Source of the DNA: Halobacillus karajensis
GTDB taxonomy: Bacteria > Bacillota > Bacilli > Bacillales > Halobacillaceae
Assembly: GCF_900108515.1 (NCBI RefSeq)
Contig: NZ_FNWW01000004.1
Coordinates: 124,001 to 188,000 of the forward strand
Length of the DNA stretch: 64,000 bases
Direction: 5' to 3'
Shown: piece by piece, positions 9,440 through 16,774 of the stretch
How the letters are laid out: the number at the start of each line of letters is the position of its first letter
How positions within the stretch are numbered: the first letter of the stretch is position 1
Translations under genes and position numbers: made by a program
The notes under the pieces: generated by a model
What the model was told of the DNA's origin: nothing
The model's input: the letters and a program-made list of their open reading frames with translations, nothing else
The model's database searches: none

Positions 9440-9583
9440 ATGAGAAAACATAAGACCATTTCTTTTGAAGAGCGTGTCAAAGAAAACATTCGTTCCATTA
9501 AATCTGACCCAAAGTTAATGGATCAGATTGATGACCGTATCGAAAAGCGCCATAAAGACCGCATAAAACAAATCCCATCTTAA
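9440..9583 (+). CDS. FbpB-family small basic protein
   Basis: This 47-residue basic protein begins MRKHKTISFEERVKENIRS, the pattern of the FbpB family of small basic proteins. In B. subtilis FbpB is Fur-regulated and works with the FsrA small RNA in the iron-sparing response. The ribosome site AAAGGAGAG precedes the ATG. It lies between yneN and tlp, where B. subtilis has no such gene, and its last codons form part of the terminator stem. No good Fur box was seen upstream, so iron control here is not supported by the sequence. Family assignment rests on the N-terminal pattern, size and charge. Confidence 0.75.
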   Translation: MRKHKTISFEERVKENIRSIKSDPKLMDQIDDRIEKRHKDRIKQIPS

Positions 9584-9600
9584 ACCGGGATTTGTTTTTT
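9568..9600 (+). terminator. Terminator overlapping the fbpB-like 3' end
   Basis: ACAAATCCC and GGGATTTGT pair perfectly over nine bases and are followed by TTTTTT. The left arm lies inside the last codons of the gene. Confidence 0.8.
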
Positions 9601-9734
9601 TATTGTTTTTATTCTTTGTTGTTTAGGGGGAAGAAATACATAAGTCAAGAATTCCTTCTCATAAATCCCTTACTCTCGGGAAAAGTAAAGGATGACTCTT
9701 TAGGGGTCCATGAAAAACTACAGGAGGGTACCAT

Positions 9735-9980
9735 ATGTCCCATAAACAACAGCACATGGCGAATCAAAAACCAAATCCTGATAATCGTGCAGACAATGTT
9801 GATCGTCTACAGGAAAATGTGACGAATACCATAGAAAATATTGAAGCTTCTCATGAAGCCTTACAATTTGCTTCGGATGAGGAAAAAAGAAACATTGAAA
9901 AGAAAAACAAGCGAAGAAACCAATCTTTAGAGGCTATGCGTGATGAAATTAAAGATGAAGCTCGCCATCAACAATATTAA
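9735..9980 (+). CDS. tlp: Small acid-soluble spore protein Tlp
   Basis: Tlp is a minor small acid-soluble protein of the spore core, made in the forespore and degraded at germination. This 81-residue protein shows the family pattern: KPNPDNRADNVDRLQENVTN near residue 13, TIENIEASHEALQFAS near residue 32 and NKRRNQSLEAMRDEI near residue 58. The ribosome site CAGGAGGG lies nine bases before the ATG. It sits between yneN and yneP as in B. subtilis, with an FbpB-like gene and an AAA+ ATPase added on either side. It is direct evidence that the organism makes endospores. Confidence 0.95.
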   Translation: MSHKQQHMANQKPNPDNRADNVDRLQENVTNTIENIEASHEALQFASDEEKRNIEKKNKRRNQSLEAMRDEIKDEARHQQY

Positions 9981-9985
9981 ATTCA

Positions 9986-10018
9986 GAAACCGCTTCTCTT
10001 AAGAGGAGCGGTTTTTTT
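9986..10018 (+). terminator. Terminator after tlp
   Basis: AAACCGCTTCTCTT pairs with AAGAGGAGCGGTTT and is followed by a run of T. Confidence 0.85.
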
Positions 10019-10105
10019 CTGTGAATTTTCAGTGGGGTTGTGCATCTTCATCTACATCAAACCTTGACTATGATAAAATGGATATCGGCGATAGAAAAGG
10101 AAGTG

Positions 10106-12373
10106 ATGAAGGTGTTAGATGAGCTGAAACAATGGAAAAGTTTAGAACAACAGCCTCCGATGACAGAGGTGGAGGCTTTACGATATATGAACAAAAATAA
10201 TTGGCAAGGTCATAAGGAAGGAAAAGCTTTACTTTATGTAACATTGGCCTATCATCGGATAAAAAGACATCCAGGAGAAGACTTGCTTGCTGAGCAATTT
10301 ATTGATGAAGCGCGAGTTCTTGATCCTGCACATCCTTTAGTAGCAGAATTATACGAATCTCAACAGTTGATGCAGGCCTATACAATGCTAAAAAATACCC
10401 CTCTTGACCAGTGGGTGCTGCATGAGACGGATCATGACTCAGCGAAAGCAAAAAAAGTAAAATCCATTTATTCTGATGTGGGGTACTTAAAAAAACAGTG
10501 GGATAAAGATCTTGCTGAAAAGACGATTATTGATGCTTCCAGCCGGTTAAAACTTTATCAAGATGTATATGAAGAACTAGGTGACTTGGAAATAATGTTG
10601 GAAGAAGCCATCCATTCGATTGAGAACAGGCGGATCCGTGTCCCTGTAAAAGAGATTAATGAGCGGGCAAGACGTCTTTCCGATAATCAGGATGAGATTT
10701 ATAAACGATTACCAGGATTTTTGACGGATCAATCCTTTCAAAATCCATTAGAGGCATTCGACCAAATGGTTGGTTTGAAAGATGTTAAGACTTACATTCG
10801 ACGGTACTATCATTTTTTACGCTACCAACAACAGCGGAAGAGTTACGGTTTTTCCATGGTAGATGAGCCTGGGTTACATATGATTATTACTGGCAATCCA
10901 GGGACCGGAAAGACGACCATGGCCAGATTGCTGGCAAATATTTATCATGAATTGGGGATATTAGATACGAAAGAAGTGATTGAGGTAAATCGATCCCACC
11001 TCGTCGGATCTTATGTTGGCCAAAGTGAAGAAAATACAATGAACTATGTGAAGCAGGCTATTGGCGGTGTGTTGTTCATTGATGAAGCTTATAGCCTGAA
11101 GAGGGAAGGTCAAACTGGAAACGATTATGGACAGGCTGTTATTGATACATTAGTCTCTGCAATGACCAGTAAGGAATATGGCGGGAAGTTCGCTGTTATT
11201 CTAGCTGGATATCCTGAAGAAATGCGTCAGTTCCTATGGTCCAATCCTGGTTTACGTAGTCGCTTTCCTGAACAGAATCATATAGAGTTACCAGATTATC
11301 AAATGGATGAACTTTTGACGATTGCTGAGCAAACGGCTATAGAAAATGATTTCTTTTTTACTGAAACGGCTTTAAAAGAGTTCTCCTCACTCATCGAGCG
11401 CGAACGCGTGGATGATTCATTTGGAAATGCTCGCACGGTGAAAAACCTTGTGTTAAAAACTATTTTTCAAAAAGGAGCTCAAGAAGCAGAGCGGGATAAA
11501 CAACATTGGCTGGATCATATGCGCATTTCCAGTGACGATTTGGAATGGGAAGATCCTAAAAGGGAAGATCAACCCTCTCCTATGGAGCGATTGGATGAAT
11601 TAATCGGTCTTGCCAATGTGAAAACAGAAGTAAGAAAGTTGTCTTCCTTTGTACAAGCTCAGCAAAAAAGGAAAGAAAAAGGCTACCCAGTTGTGCCTAT
11701 ACAACTGCACTCTGTCTTTTCTGGCAATCCAGGAACAGGAAAAACGACAGTAGCTGAAATTTACGCAAATGTTTTGAAACAGTGCGGATTGCTAAAGAGA
11801 GGACATACGGTTGTCGTTTCCAGAAGTGATTTAGTTGCGGGTTACATTGGACAAACCGCCATAAAAACAAAACGAAAAATCCGTGAGGCTTTAGGTGGCG
11901 TTCTTTTTATCGATGAAGCTTACTCTCTATACAATGGTGGAAGAGATGACTTCGGTAAGGAAGCCATTGAAACACTTGTGGATGAAATGACGAAACATAA
12001 TGAAAACCTTGTGGTGATTCTAGCGGGGTATCAGCGTGAAATGGAGCAATTGGTGGAGAGTAACCCTGGATTGTCCTCCAGATTTAAAAAGTACTTTCAT
12101 TTCCCGGATTATTCCGAATCCGAATTGTTGCAAATGACACATTACCAGGCTAAACAATACGGATATCATTTTAATGAATGGGCAGAGTCATTCCTCTTGG
12201 AAAAATTCACCGATCATAAAATTCGCGGAAATGGCCGTTTTATTAATAATCTTGTTAATGAAGCCATCCAATTTCAAGCCATTCGAATAATGGATGATGA
12301 AGCAGAAGACATAAATGATTTGCAGCTTGAAGATTTTGAAAAAGCATGGCATATGGTGCGAAGGGAGTCCTGA
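10106..12373 (+). CDS. Tandem SpoVK/CbbX-type AAA+ ATPase
   Basis: This 755-residue protein has a helical N-terminal region (about 1-230) and two AAA+ modules of the CbbX/SpoVK type. Both keep GNPGTGKTT Walker A motifs (residues 263 and 540) and GGVLFIDEAYSL Walker B segments (about 320 and 597). Both also have arginine-bearing NPGLRSRF/NPGLSSRF segments, so both look ATP-competent. B. subtilis SpoVK (322 residues) has only one such module. Its place after tlp suggests sporulation, but this is inference; the substrate is unknown. The ORF extends upstream to 10040, but AAAAGGAAGTG before the ATG at 10106 marks the likelier start. The stop is two bases from yneP. Confidence 0.85.
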   Translation: MKVLDELKQWKSLEQQPPMTEVEALRYMNKNNWQGHKEGKALLYVTLAYHRIKRHPGEDLLAEQFIDEARVLDPAHPLVAELYESQQLMQAYTMLKNTPLDQWVLHETDHDSAKAKKVKSIYSDVGYLKKQWDKDLAEKTIIDASSRLKLYQDVYEELGDLEIMLEEAIHSIENRRIRVPVKEINERARRLSDNQDEIYKRLPGFLTDQSFQNPLEAFDQMVGLKDVKTYIRRYYHFLRYQQQRKSYGFSMVDEPGLHMIITGNPGTGKTTMARLLANIYHELGILDTKEVIEVNRSHLVGSYVGQSEENTMNYVKQAIGGVLFIDEAYSLKREGQTGNDYGQAVIDTLVSAMTSKEYGGKFAVILAGYPEEMRQFLWSNPGLRSRFPEQNHIELPDYQMDELLTIAEQTAIENDFFFTETALKEFSSLIERERVDDSFGNARTVKNLVLKTIFQKGAQEAERDKQHWLDHMRISSDDLEWEDPKREDQPSPMERLDELIGLANVKTEVRKLSSFVQAQQKRKEKGYPVVPIQLHSVFSGNPGTGKTTVAEIYANVLKQCGLLKRGHTVVVSRSDLVAGYIGQTAIKTKRKIREALGGVLFIDEAYSLYNGGRDDFGKEAIETLVDEMTKHNENLVVILAGYQREMEQLVESNPGLSSRFKKYFHFPDYSESELLQMTHYQAKQYGYHFNEWAESFLLEKFTDHKIRGNGRFINNLVNEAIQFQAIRIMDDEAEDINDLQLEDFEKAWHMVRRES

Positions 12374-12375
12374 AT

Positions 12376-12795
12376 ATGAAAGTGAATGAAACACCAATCC
12401 AAGTGAGGTACCAGGAAACGGATATGATGGGGGTTGTTTACCATGCCAACTATTTGGTTTGGTTTGAAATCGGCCGTACGGCTTTCATCGAAGGGCTTGG
12501 GTTTTTGTATTCAGAAATCGAACAACAGGGTGTAGTCTCCCCTGTTATTGACGCTCAAGTCAGTTTCAAAAAACCTGTACGTTATGGAGATGAAGTTCAC
12601 ATTCGGACATGGGTGGAAAACTATGATGGCCTTAGAGTGGCTTATGGATATGAAGTCGTGGTAAATAATGATGAGGTTGCAGTAACGGGAGTAACTAAAC
12701 ATGTCATCGTAAAGAAAGATACTTTTAAGCCTGTTTCCATTCGCCGCAGCTTTCCAGATTGGCATGAAGCCTATCTATCTGCGATGGAGTCCTAA
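12376..12795 (+). CDS. yneP: Acyl-CoA thioesterase of the YbgC/YneP type
   Basis: This 139-residue hot-dog fold thioesterase resembles 4-hydroxybenzoyl-CoA thioesterase. The catalytic signature YQETDMMGVVYHANYLVWFE spans residues 11-30, with the Asp near residue 15. GDEVHIRTWV and the C-terminal VTGVTKHVIVK strand fit the fold. An earlier in-frame ATG at 12346 lies inside the AAA+ gene. The ribosome site AAGGGAG directly precedes the ATG at 12376. It is probably co-translated with the upstream ATPase (two-base gap) and with yneQ downstream. The physiological substrate is unknown. Confidence 0.93.
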   Translation: MKVNETPIQVRYQETDMMGVVYHANYLVWFEIGRTAFIEGLGFLYSEIEQQGVVSPVIDAQVSFKKPVRYGDEVHIRTWVENYDGLRVAYGYEVVVNNDEVAVTGVTKHVIVKKDTFKPVSIRRSFPDWHEAYLSAMES

Positions 12796-12800
12796 CTATC

Positions 12801-13109
12801 ATGGCTTTCGGAGTGAAAAGGGAAGAACTTAGAAATTGGAAAAGTAAAGTCAAAAATGGAGAAATTGCGATCTTGACTCATTATTGGCTTGATGAACGTT
12901 TTCCAGACTGTGATACGGTAACTAAAGTAGGATGCAACAATATGAAGAAGTTAAAAGAGTGGGGGGAGGGGTACGGTTTAGCTCCTGAATGGATCCATAA
13001 AGACCCCCAATATCCTCATTTCGATTTATTTGGAGATCGCCAGGTCCGAATTTTAAGAAAAGAACAATGTTGGGAACAGATTGATCGATTTCGTTTAGAT
13101 AAAAAATAA
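12801..13109 (+). CDS. yneQ: YneQ family protein
   Basis: This 102-residue soluble protein corresponds to B. subtilis YneQ, which has no known function. The sequence is rich in Trp and charged residues. It carries ILTHYWLDERFPDCDTVTKV (about residues 24-43), then WIHKDPQYPHFDLFG near residue 62. There is no signal peptide or membrane segment. It starts five bases after yneP, so it is almost certainly in the same transcript. A strong bidirectional terminator follows. Identification rests on synteny and sequence recall; no function is implied. Confidence 0.85.
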   Translation: MAFGVKREELRNWKSKVKNGEIAILTHYWLDERFPDCDTVTKVGCNNMKKLKEWGEGYGLAPEWIHKDPQYPHFDLFGDRQVRILRKEQCWEQIDRFRLDKK

Positions 13110-13138
13110 GACGCCCTCCAAGTGGCGTCTTATTTTTT
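13103..13138. terminator. Bidirectional terminator between yneQ and yneR
   Basis: AATAAGACGCC and GGCGTCTTATT pair perfectly over eleven bases and are followed by TTTT. The stem overlaps the 3' end of convergent yneR. Confidence 0.9.
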
Positions 13139-13420
13139 GTATTTAAATGCTGGTTCTTTCCATTTAGAATCAAAGGAAACTTCCAGTGAATGATTGTCAA
13201 AGTACCATTCATCGTCAGCTTCAATGAAAAAATGGATATTCCCTGTAGTCGTTTCAGCGATAGGTTCGGTAGCTTCCTCTAATTTGATGGCAAGAGAGAA
13301 GCCTGGTTGAAGACCGCCGACACCGCCATAACGTACATAAAATCGTAAATCAGTTTTTTGGTCGATATCTAGTTCTTCTTCATACCATTTGGCTGCTTCT
13401 TCTGTAACGGTTAAATTCAT
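13130..13420 (-). CDS. yneR: HesB/IscA-like domain protein YneR
   Basis: This 96-residue protein has the HesB/IscA-like fold (YneR family). It starts MNLTVTEEAAKWYEEEL and has the glycine-rich turn RYGGVGGLQPGFSLAI near residue 30. It lacks the C-terminal Cys pair that binds iron-sulfur clusters in true IscA/SufA proteins, so a scaffold role is doubtful. The ORF extends 27 bases upstream, but AGGAGT lies just before the ATG at 13420, which was chosen. It is convergent with yneQ as in B. subtilis. Confidence 0.85.
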   Translation of the reverse strand: MNLTVTEEAAKWYEEELDIDQKTDLRFYVRYGGVGGLQPGFSLAIKLEEATEPIAETTTGNIHFFIEADDEWYFDNHSLEVSFDSKWKEPAFKYKK

Positions 13421-13499
13421 TAGCTCAACTCCTGTATGGTGGTTCATGTGTTATCATGTATCCTCTTCAGTCGTTTCATAAACCTCTGATTCTGACAAA

Positions 13500-13751
13500 T
13501 TACTGTTTATCCGGCTTGTCAGTGGCATCAGTGGACGATTTCCTTGGTACAGGGTCGAATCCTCCACCGTGAAAAGGATGACATTTTAAAATCCTCTTCA
13601 ACGTTAAATAACTGCCTTTGAAAAATCCAAAGCGACGGAAAGCTTCCAATCCGTATTGGGAACATGTAGGTTGGAAACGGCAGGATGGAGGAAAAAAAGG
13701 GCTGATGCCCTTTTGATAAAACTTAATCAAGCCTATCATTACATGTTTCAT
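13500..13751 (-). CDS. yidD: Membrane protein insertion efficiency factor YidD
   Basis: YidD (83 residues) is a small membrane-associated protein that helps YidC insert proteins into the inner membrane. The family signature is clear: [20 protein letters not shown] near residue 10, CSQYGLEA near residue 30, and [14 protein letters not shown] near residue 56, with the conserved cysteines. It begins ten bases after the stop of folE2 and has a poor ribosome site, so translation is probably coupled. In B. subtilis the homologue (ytjA) is elsewhere, so this placement is a local rearrangement. Confidence 0.93.
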   Translation of the reverse strand: MKHVMIGLIKFYQKGISPFFPPSCRFQPTCSQYGLEAFRRFGFFKGSYLTLKRILKCHPFHGGGFDPVPRKSSTDATDKPDKQ

Positions 13752-13760
13752 AGGACTTTT

Positions 13761-14693
13761 TTATTTTGATTCCCGTTTTTTATCATAACTGACAGTAGCT
13801 ACAGCATCATGCAAATGAATCGATTCTTCATTTCGGCATTGAACTTGGAAAGCTTCCACGAATGAATATTCATAAAGATCTGCCGCTACTAAACGGACAA
13901 TATCTTCTACGAAACGTGGATTTTCATAGGCCTGTTCCGTGACCATCTTCTCATCGGGTCTTTTTAGGACAGGATGAATTCTTGCGCTCGCATTGCTTTC
14001 TGCCGCTTCGAGCAGCGCCGCCTTCCAGTCGGTTTTTTGTTCATCGAAATCATCTGTCAGTTTTACGCTCATGGTTACATTGCCTCGCTGATTATGGGCA
14101 CTGTACTCACTAATTTCTTTAGAACATGGGCAGAGAGTTGTGATTTTTCCTGTCAGCGTTACTGTCACATCATGACCAGAATGGACATCATATTCGACTC
14201 GGATGGTTGCATCAGCATGATTCATACCCGTCAACCCGGAAAAGGGGCCTTTACGCTCAAAGAACCACGGAAAGCTGACTTCCACTTCAGCATCTGTTTG
14301 CTTCAAGCGTCCTGCCAGCTCTTCGGTAAACTCTTTTAGAGTGGCAATATCAATCGCAAAACCTTCATTGTGATATTTATCTAATTGTTCTGTGAAGCGA
14401 CTCATGTTTGTCCCTTTGCTTCCTTGAGAAATGGAAGAACCAAAAGAGAATGTACCGATGGTCGTCTGAATTTCGGGTGTTAGAGTACTTGGAATTCGGA
14501 TAGGGTGTTTGACATTGGAAATGCCTACCATATCAATATCAAAGAGAAAATCTTTTCTAGAATTCTGAAGATCGGCCATTTGGTCTTTCTCCATAGGTTT
14601 TGTGCGTGGACCCGGGTCCACGGATCCGAATAATTTATGACGTTCTTTTTTTGATGGTAGTGGTTTGTTCTGACTCAATTCGGTCTTATTCAT
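13761..14693 (-). CDS. folE2: GTP cyclohydrolase FolE2
   Basis: This 310-residue type IB GTP cyclohydrolase (COG1469) converts GTP to dihydroneopterin triphosphate, the first step of folate synthesis. It is metal-promiscuous, unlike the zinc-dependent FolE. The family signature SFGSSISQGSKGTNMSRFTE is near residue 81, and the catalytic Cys lies in LCPCSKEISEYSAHNQRGN around residue 188. In B. subtilis the homologue (folEB/yciA) is repressed by Zur, but no Zur-like dyad was found upstream here. It probably leads a two-gene unit with yidD. Confidence 0.95.
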   Translation of the reverse strand: MNKTELSQNKPLPSKKERHKLFGSVDPGPRTKPMEKDQMADLQNSRKDFLFDIDMVGISNVKHPIRIPSTLTPEIQTTIGTFSFGSSISQGSKGTNMSRFTEQLDKYHNEGFAIDIATLKEFTEELAGRLKQTDAEVEVSFPWFFERKGPFSGLTGMNHADATIRVEYDVHSGHDVTVTLTGKITTLCPCSKEISEYSAHNQRGNVTMSVKLTDDFDEQKTDWKAALLEAAESNASARIHPVLKRPDEKMVTEQAYENPRFVEDIVRLVAADLYEYSFVEAFQVQCRNEESIHLHDAVATVSYDKKRESK

Positions 14694-14798
14694 AACAAAG
14701 ACTCCTTTCAGGCCTTCTTTCTAAGTCAAAGTATACAATATGTATTTCTGAATATACAATGGATTGCTTATACTCGACTGTATTCATAGAGTACGTCA

Positions 14799-14830
14799 TA
14801 AAAGAAAGCCTATCCTTTCATCGGATAGAC
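14799..14830 (-). terminator. Terminator after plsY
   Basis: On the minus strand CTATCC pairs with GGATAG around a seven-base loop and is followed by GCTTTCTTTT. It lies about 30 bases past the plsY stop. Confidence 0.75.
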
Positions 14831-14860
14831 TATTCCTCTATTCTTCTTTTAGAGAGGTTG

Positions 14861-15442
14861 TTACATCCAGGTAATCTTAGGTTCAGTTTTGTTCAATATC
14901 CTCTTAATATTGGCACGATGACGATAAATGACAAATAGGGTAAATAGAGAAATAATAATCGTCAACCCATAGTCCTTAACAATCAATGTGGCGATAATAC
15001 CGAATAAGCCGGCCACCATCGATGATAAGGAGACATACTTACTTAAATAAAGTACGATGAAAAAAGATAATAACAGAACGACAAATATAATTGGGTTAAC
15101 TCCGAGTATGACTCCCCCTGAGGTCGCGACAGCTTTTCCACCTTTAAACCCTGCAAAAATCGGATACATATGTCCCACTACTGCGAAGATTCCAATTACA
15201 AGCGGGATCACCTCGGCTCCCACAAAATAAGGGATAGCGGCGGCAGCTGTCCCTTTCAGGATATCGGCAGTAGTGACGATCATCCCGGCTTTAAATCCTA
15301 GGACACGGAACGTATTGGTTCCGCCCAGGTTCCCACTCCCATGCTCCCTGATATCTGTTCCGTAACCAATTTTACCGACAATTAATCCGGAAGGGATGGA
15401 TCCGAGGAGATAGGCAATGAGGATATAAAGAGCATATTCCAA
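14861..15442 (-). CDS. plsY: Acyl-phosphate glycerol-3-phosphate acyltransferase PlsY
   Basis: PlsY is an integral membrane enzyme that transfers an acyl group from acyl-phosphate to glycerol-3-phosphate, the first step of phospholipid synthesis. The protein is 193 residues with about five helices. Its three conserved loops are present: [28 protein letters not shown] (about 31-46) and [12 protein letters not shown] (about 100). The ORF reaches a GTG at 15463, but AAGGAG lies between it and a TTG at 15442 at ideal spacing. The TTG start also gives the length of B. subtilis PlsY. In B. subtilis it is divergent from yneT; here a transporter operon separates them. Confidence 0.95.
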   Translation of the reverse strand: MEYALYILIAYLLGSIPSGLIVGKIGYGTDIREHGSGNLGGTNTFRVLGFKAGMIVTTADILKGTAAAAIPYFVGAEVIPLVIGIFAVVGHMYPIFAGFKGGKAVATSGGVILGVNPIIFVVLLLSFFIVLYLSKYVSLSSMVAGLFGIIATLIVKDYGLTIIISLFTLFVIYRHRANIKRILNKTEPKITWM

Positions 15443-15637
15443 TAAATTCAACTCCTTGTACACTTTCTTTTATTTTATCATGGCTATTAAAGATAAAGAA
15501 CAGCCATTTCATGGTCAACTCTTTTATTATACCAATTTAGTACCAGGTATCAAGTTCTTGTGGGGATTGTTCCATCTACACACATCGAATGGAGGCTCCC
15601 GTGATAGGGAAAGATTATAAAATAGGAGGATTGCATT

Positions 15638-15667
15638 ATGTTTCAAGTTGTGGAAATGTGGTTATAG
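15638..15667 (+). CDS. Possible nine-codon leader peptide before the OpuF-like operon
   Basis: A strong ribosome site (AGGAGG at 15624-15629) precedes ATG and nine codons reading MFQVVEMWL and a TAG. It lies 36 bases before the transporter ATPase start. Translation and function are unproven; it may be chance or a leader peptide. The rest of the plsY-transporter gap shows no other gene. Confidence 0.3.
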   Translation: MFQVVEMWL

Positions 15668-15703
15668 AAATAAGTCTTTTATTTATTGCTTAGGGGGAAC
15701 AAA

Positions 15704-16774
15704 ATGATTACATTCACAGATGTTACGAAAACCTACCCGGATGGAACCACAGCACTGAAAAATATTAATCTTGAAGTTCAAGAGGGAGAGTTGCTTGCTC
15801 TGATTGGACCAAGTGGCTGTGGAAAGACGACAACAATGAAAATGATCAATCGTCTAATCCAGCCAACTGAGGGGAAGATCACGATACATAATCAAGATAT
15901 CGAGGAATACAACATTCATGAGCTCCGCTGGAATATTGGGTACGTGTTACAGGAGATCGCGCTTTTTCCTCACATGACTGTGGAGGAGAACATATCCGTA
16001 GTCCCAGAGATGAAAAAGTGGAAGAAAAATGAGTTATCCAAGAGGATCGATGAATTGATGAAGATGGTAGGACTGGATCCTAAAAAACATCGGGAAAGGA
16101 AGCCAAGTGAACTTTCCGGTGGTCAACAACAGCGTGTAGGTGTCATCAGGGCACTGGCTGCTGACCCGGATATTATCTTGATGGATGAGCCATTTAGTGC
16201 TTTGGATCCAATAAGCCGGGAACAGTTGCAGAAGGATATCCGTAATCTCCAACAGGAAATCAAAAAGACGATTGTTTTCGTCACTCATGATATGGATGAA
16301 GCGCTAGCTCTTGGGGACCGGGTCTGCTTAATGAAAGCGGGGGAAATCATTCAATTGGATTCTCCTCAAAATCTGATATTGCATCCAGTTAATGCATTTG
16401 TTAAAGATTTTATTGGCAGCAGAAAAACGCCATGGCAGACGGCGGTGGATGTTATTATGAATGATACGTCGCATCGAATCATCACAGAAGAAGAGTGTAT
16501 CCAAGGGAATGTCGTTATGGACGGTCCGTTTGCACTTAAAAATAAGCAGGGTGTTTATCAAGGAATGGTTGAGGATGGAAGGATTTTAAAAGCACCGTCC
16601 CTCTCGAACGAGATGATTCTCAGGGATGCGGTAGAAGTATTCGAAGAAGGGCATTACAAAATTCTACCAGTGATCAAAGGAGATTTCCTTCTAGGCACGT
16701 TATCTTATCGTGATATTGTCCTCTACCTGAAAGAGCAGGAACGTAAGAAGGGAGAGGAGGTAGAAAGTAAATGA
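15704..16774 (+). CDS. opuFA: OpuFA-like compatible-solute ABC transporter ATPase
   Basis: This 356-residue ATPase belongs to the OpuCA/OpuFA group that powers uptake of betaine-type osmoprotectants. Walker A GPSGCGKTT (about 35), signature LSGGQQQRVGVIRALAADP (about 136), Walker B IILMDEPFSALDP (about 157) and the H-loop VTHDMDEA are intact. A single CBS-like domain ends the protein (about 300-350). The true start at 15704 follows TAGGGGGAA; an earlier ATG at 15686 is less likely. Its stop overlaps the start of the permease-binding fusion by four bases, so the two are co-translated. The gene pair interrupts the usual plsY-yneT neighbourhood. Confidence 0.92.
   Translation: MITFTDVTKTYPDGTTALKNINLEVQEGELLALIGPSGCGKTTTMKMINRLIQPTEGKITIHNQDIEEYNIHELRWNIGYVLQEIALFPHMTVEENISVVPEMKKWKKNELSKRIDELMKMVGLDPKKHRERKPSELSGGQQQRVGVIRALAADPDIILMDEPFSALDPISREQLQKDIRNLQQEIKKTIVFVTHDMDEALALGDRVCLMKAGEIIQLDSPQNLILHPVNAFVKDFIGSRKTPWQTAVDVIMNDTSHRIITEEECIQGNVVMDGPFALKNKQGVYQGMVEDGRILKAPSLSNEMILRDAVEVFEEGHYKILPVIKGDFLLGTLSYRDIVLYLKEQERKKGEEVESK

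Noticed and set aside
8870-9440. Fur box in front of the FbpB-like gene
   Set aside because: The sequence 9389-9439 is A-rich but does not match the TGATAATNATTATCA dyad well enough.
14694-14798. Zur box upstream of folE2
   Set aside because: No sequence close to TCGTAATNATTACGA was found, although the B. subtilis homologue is a Zur target.
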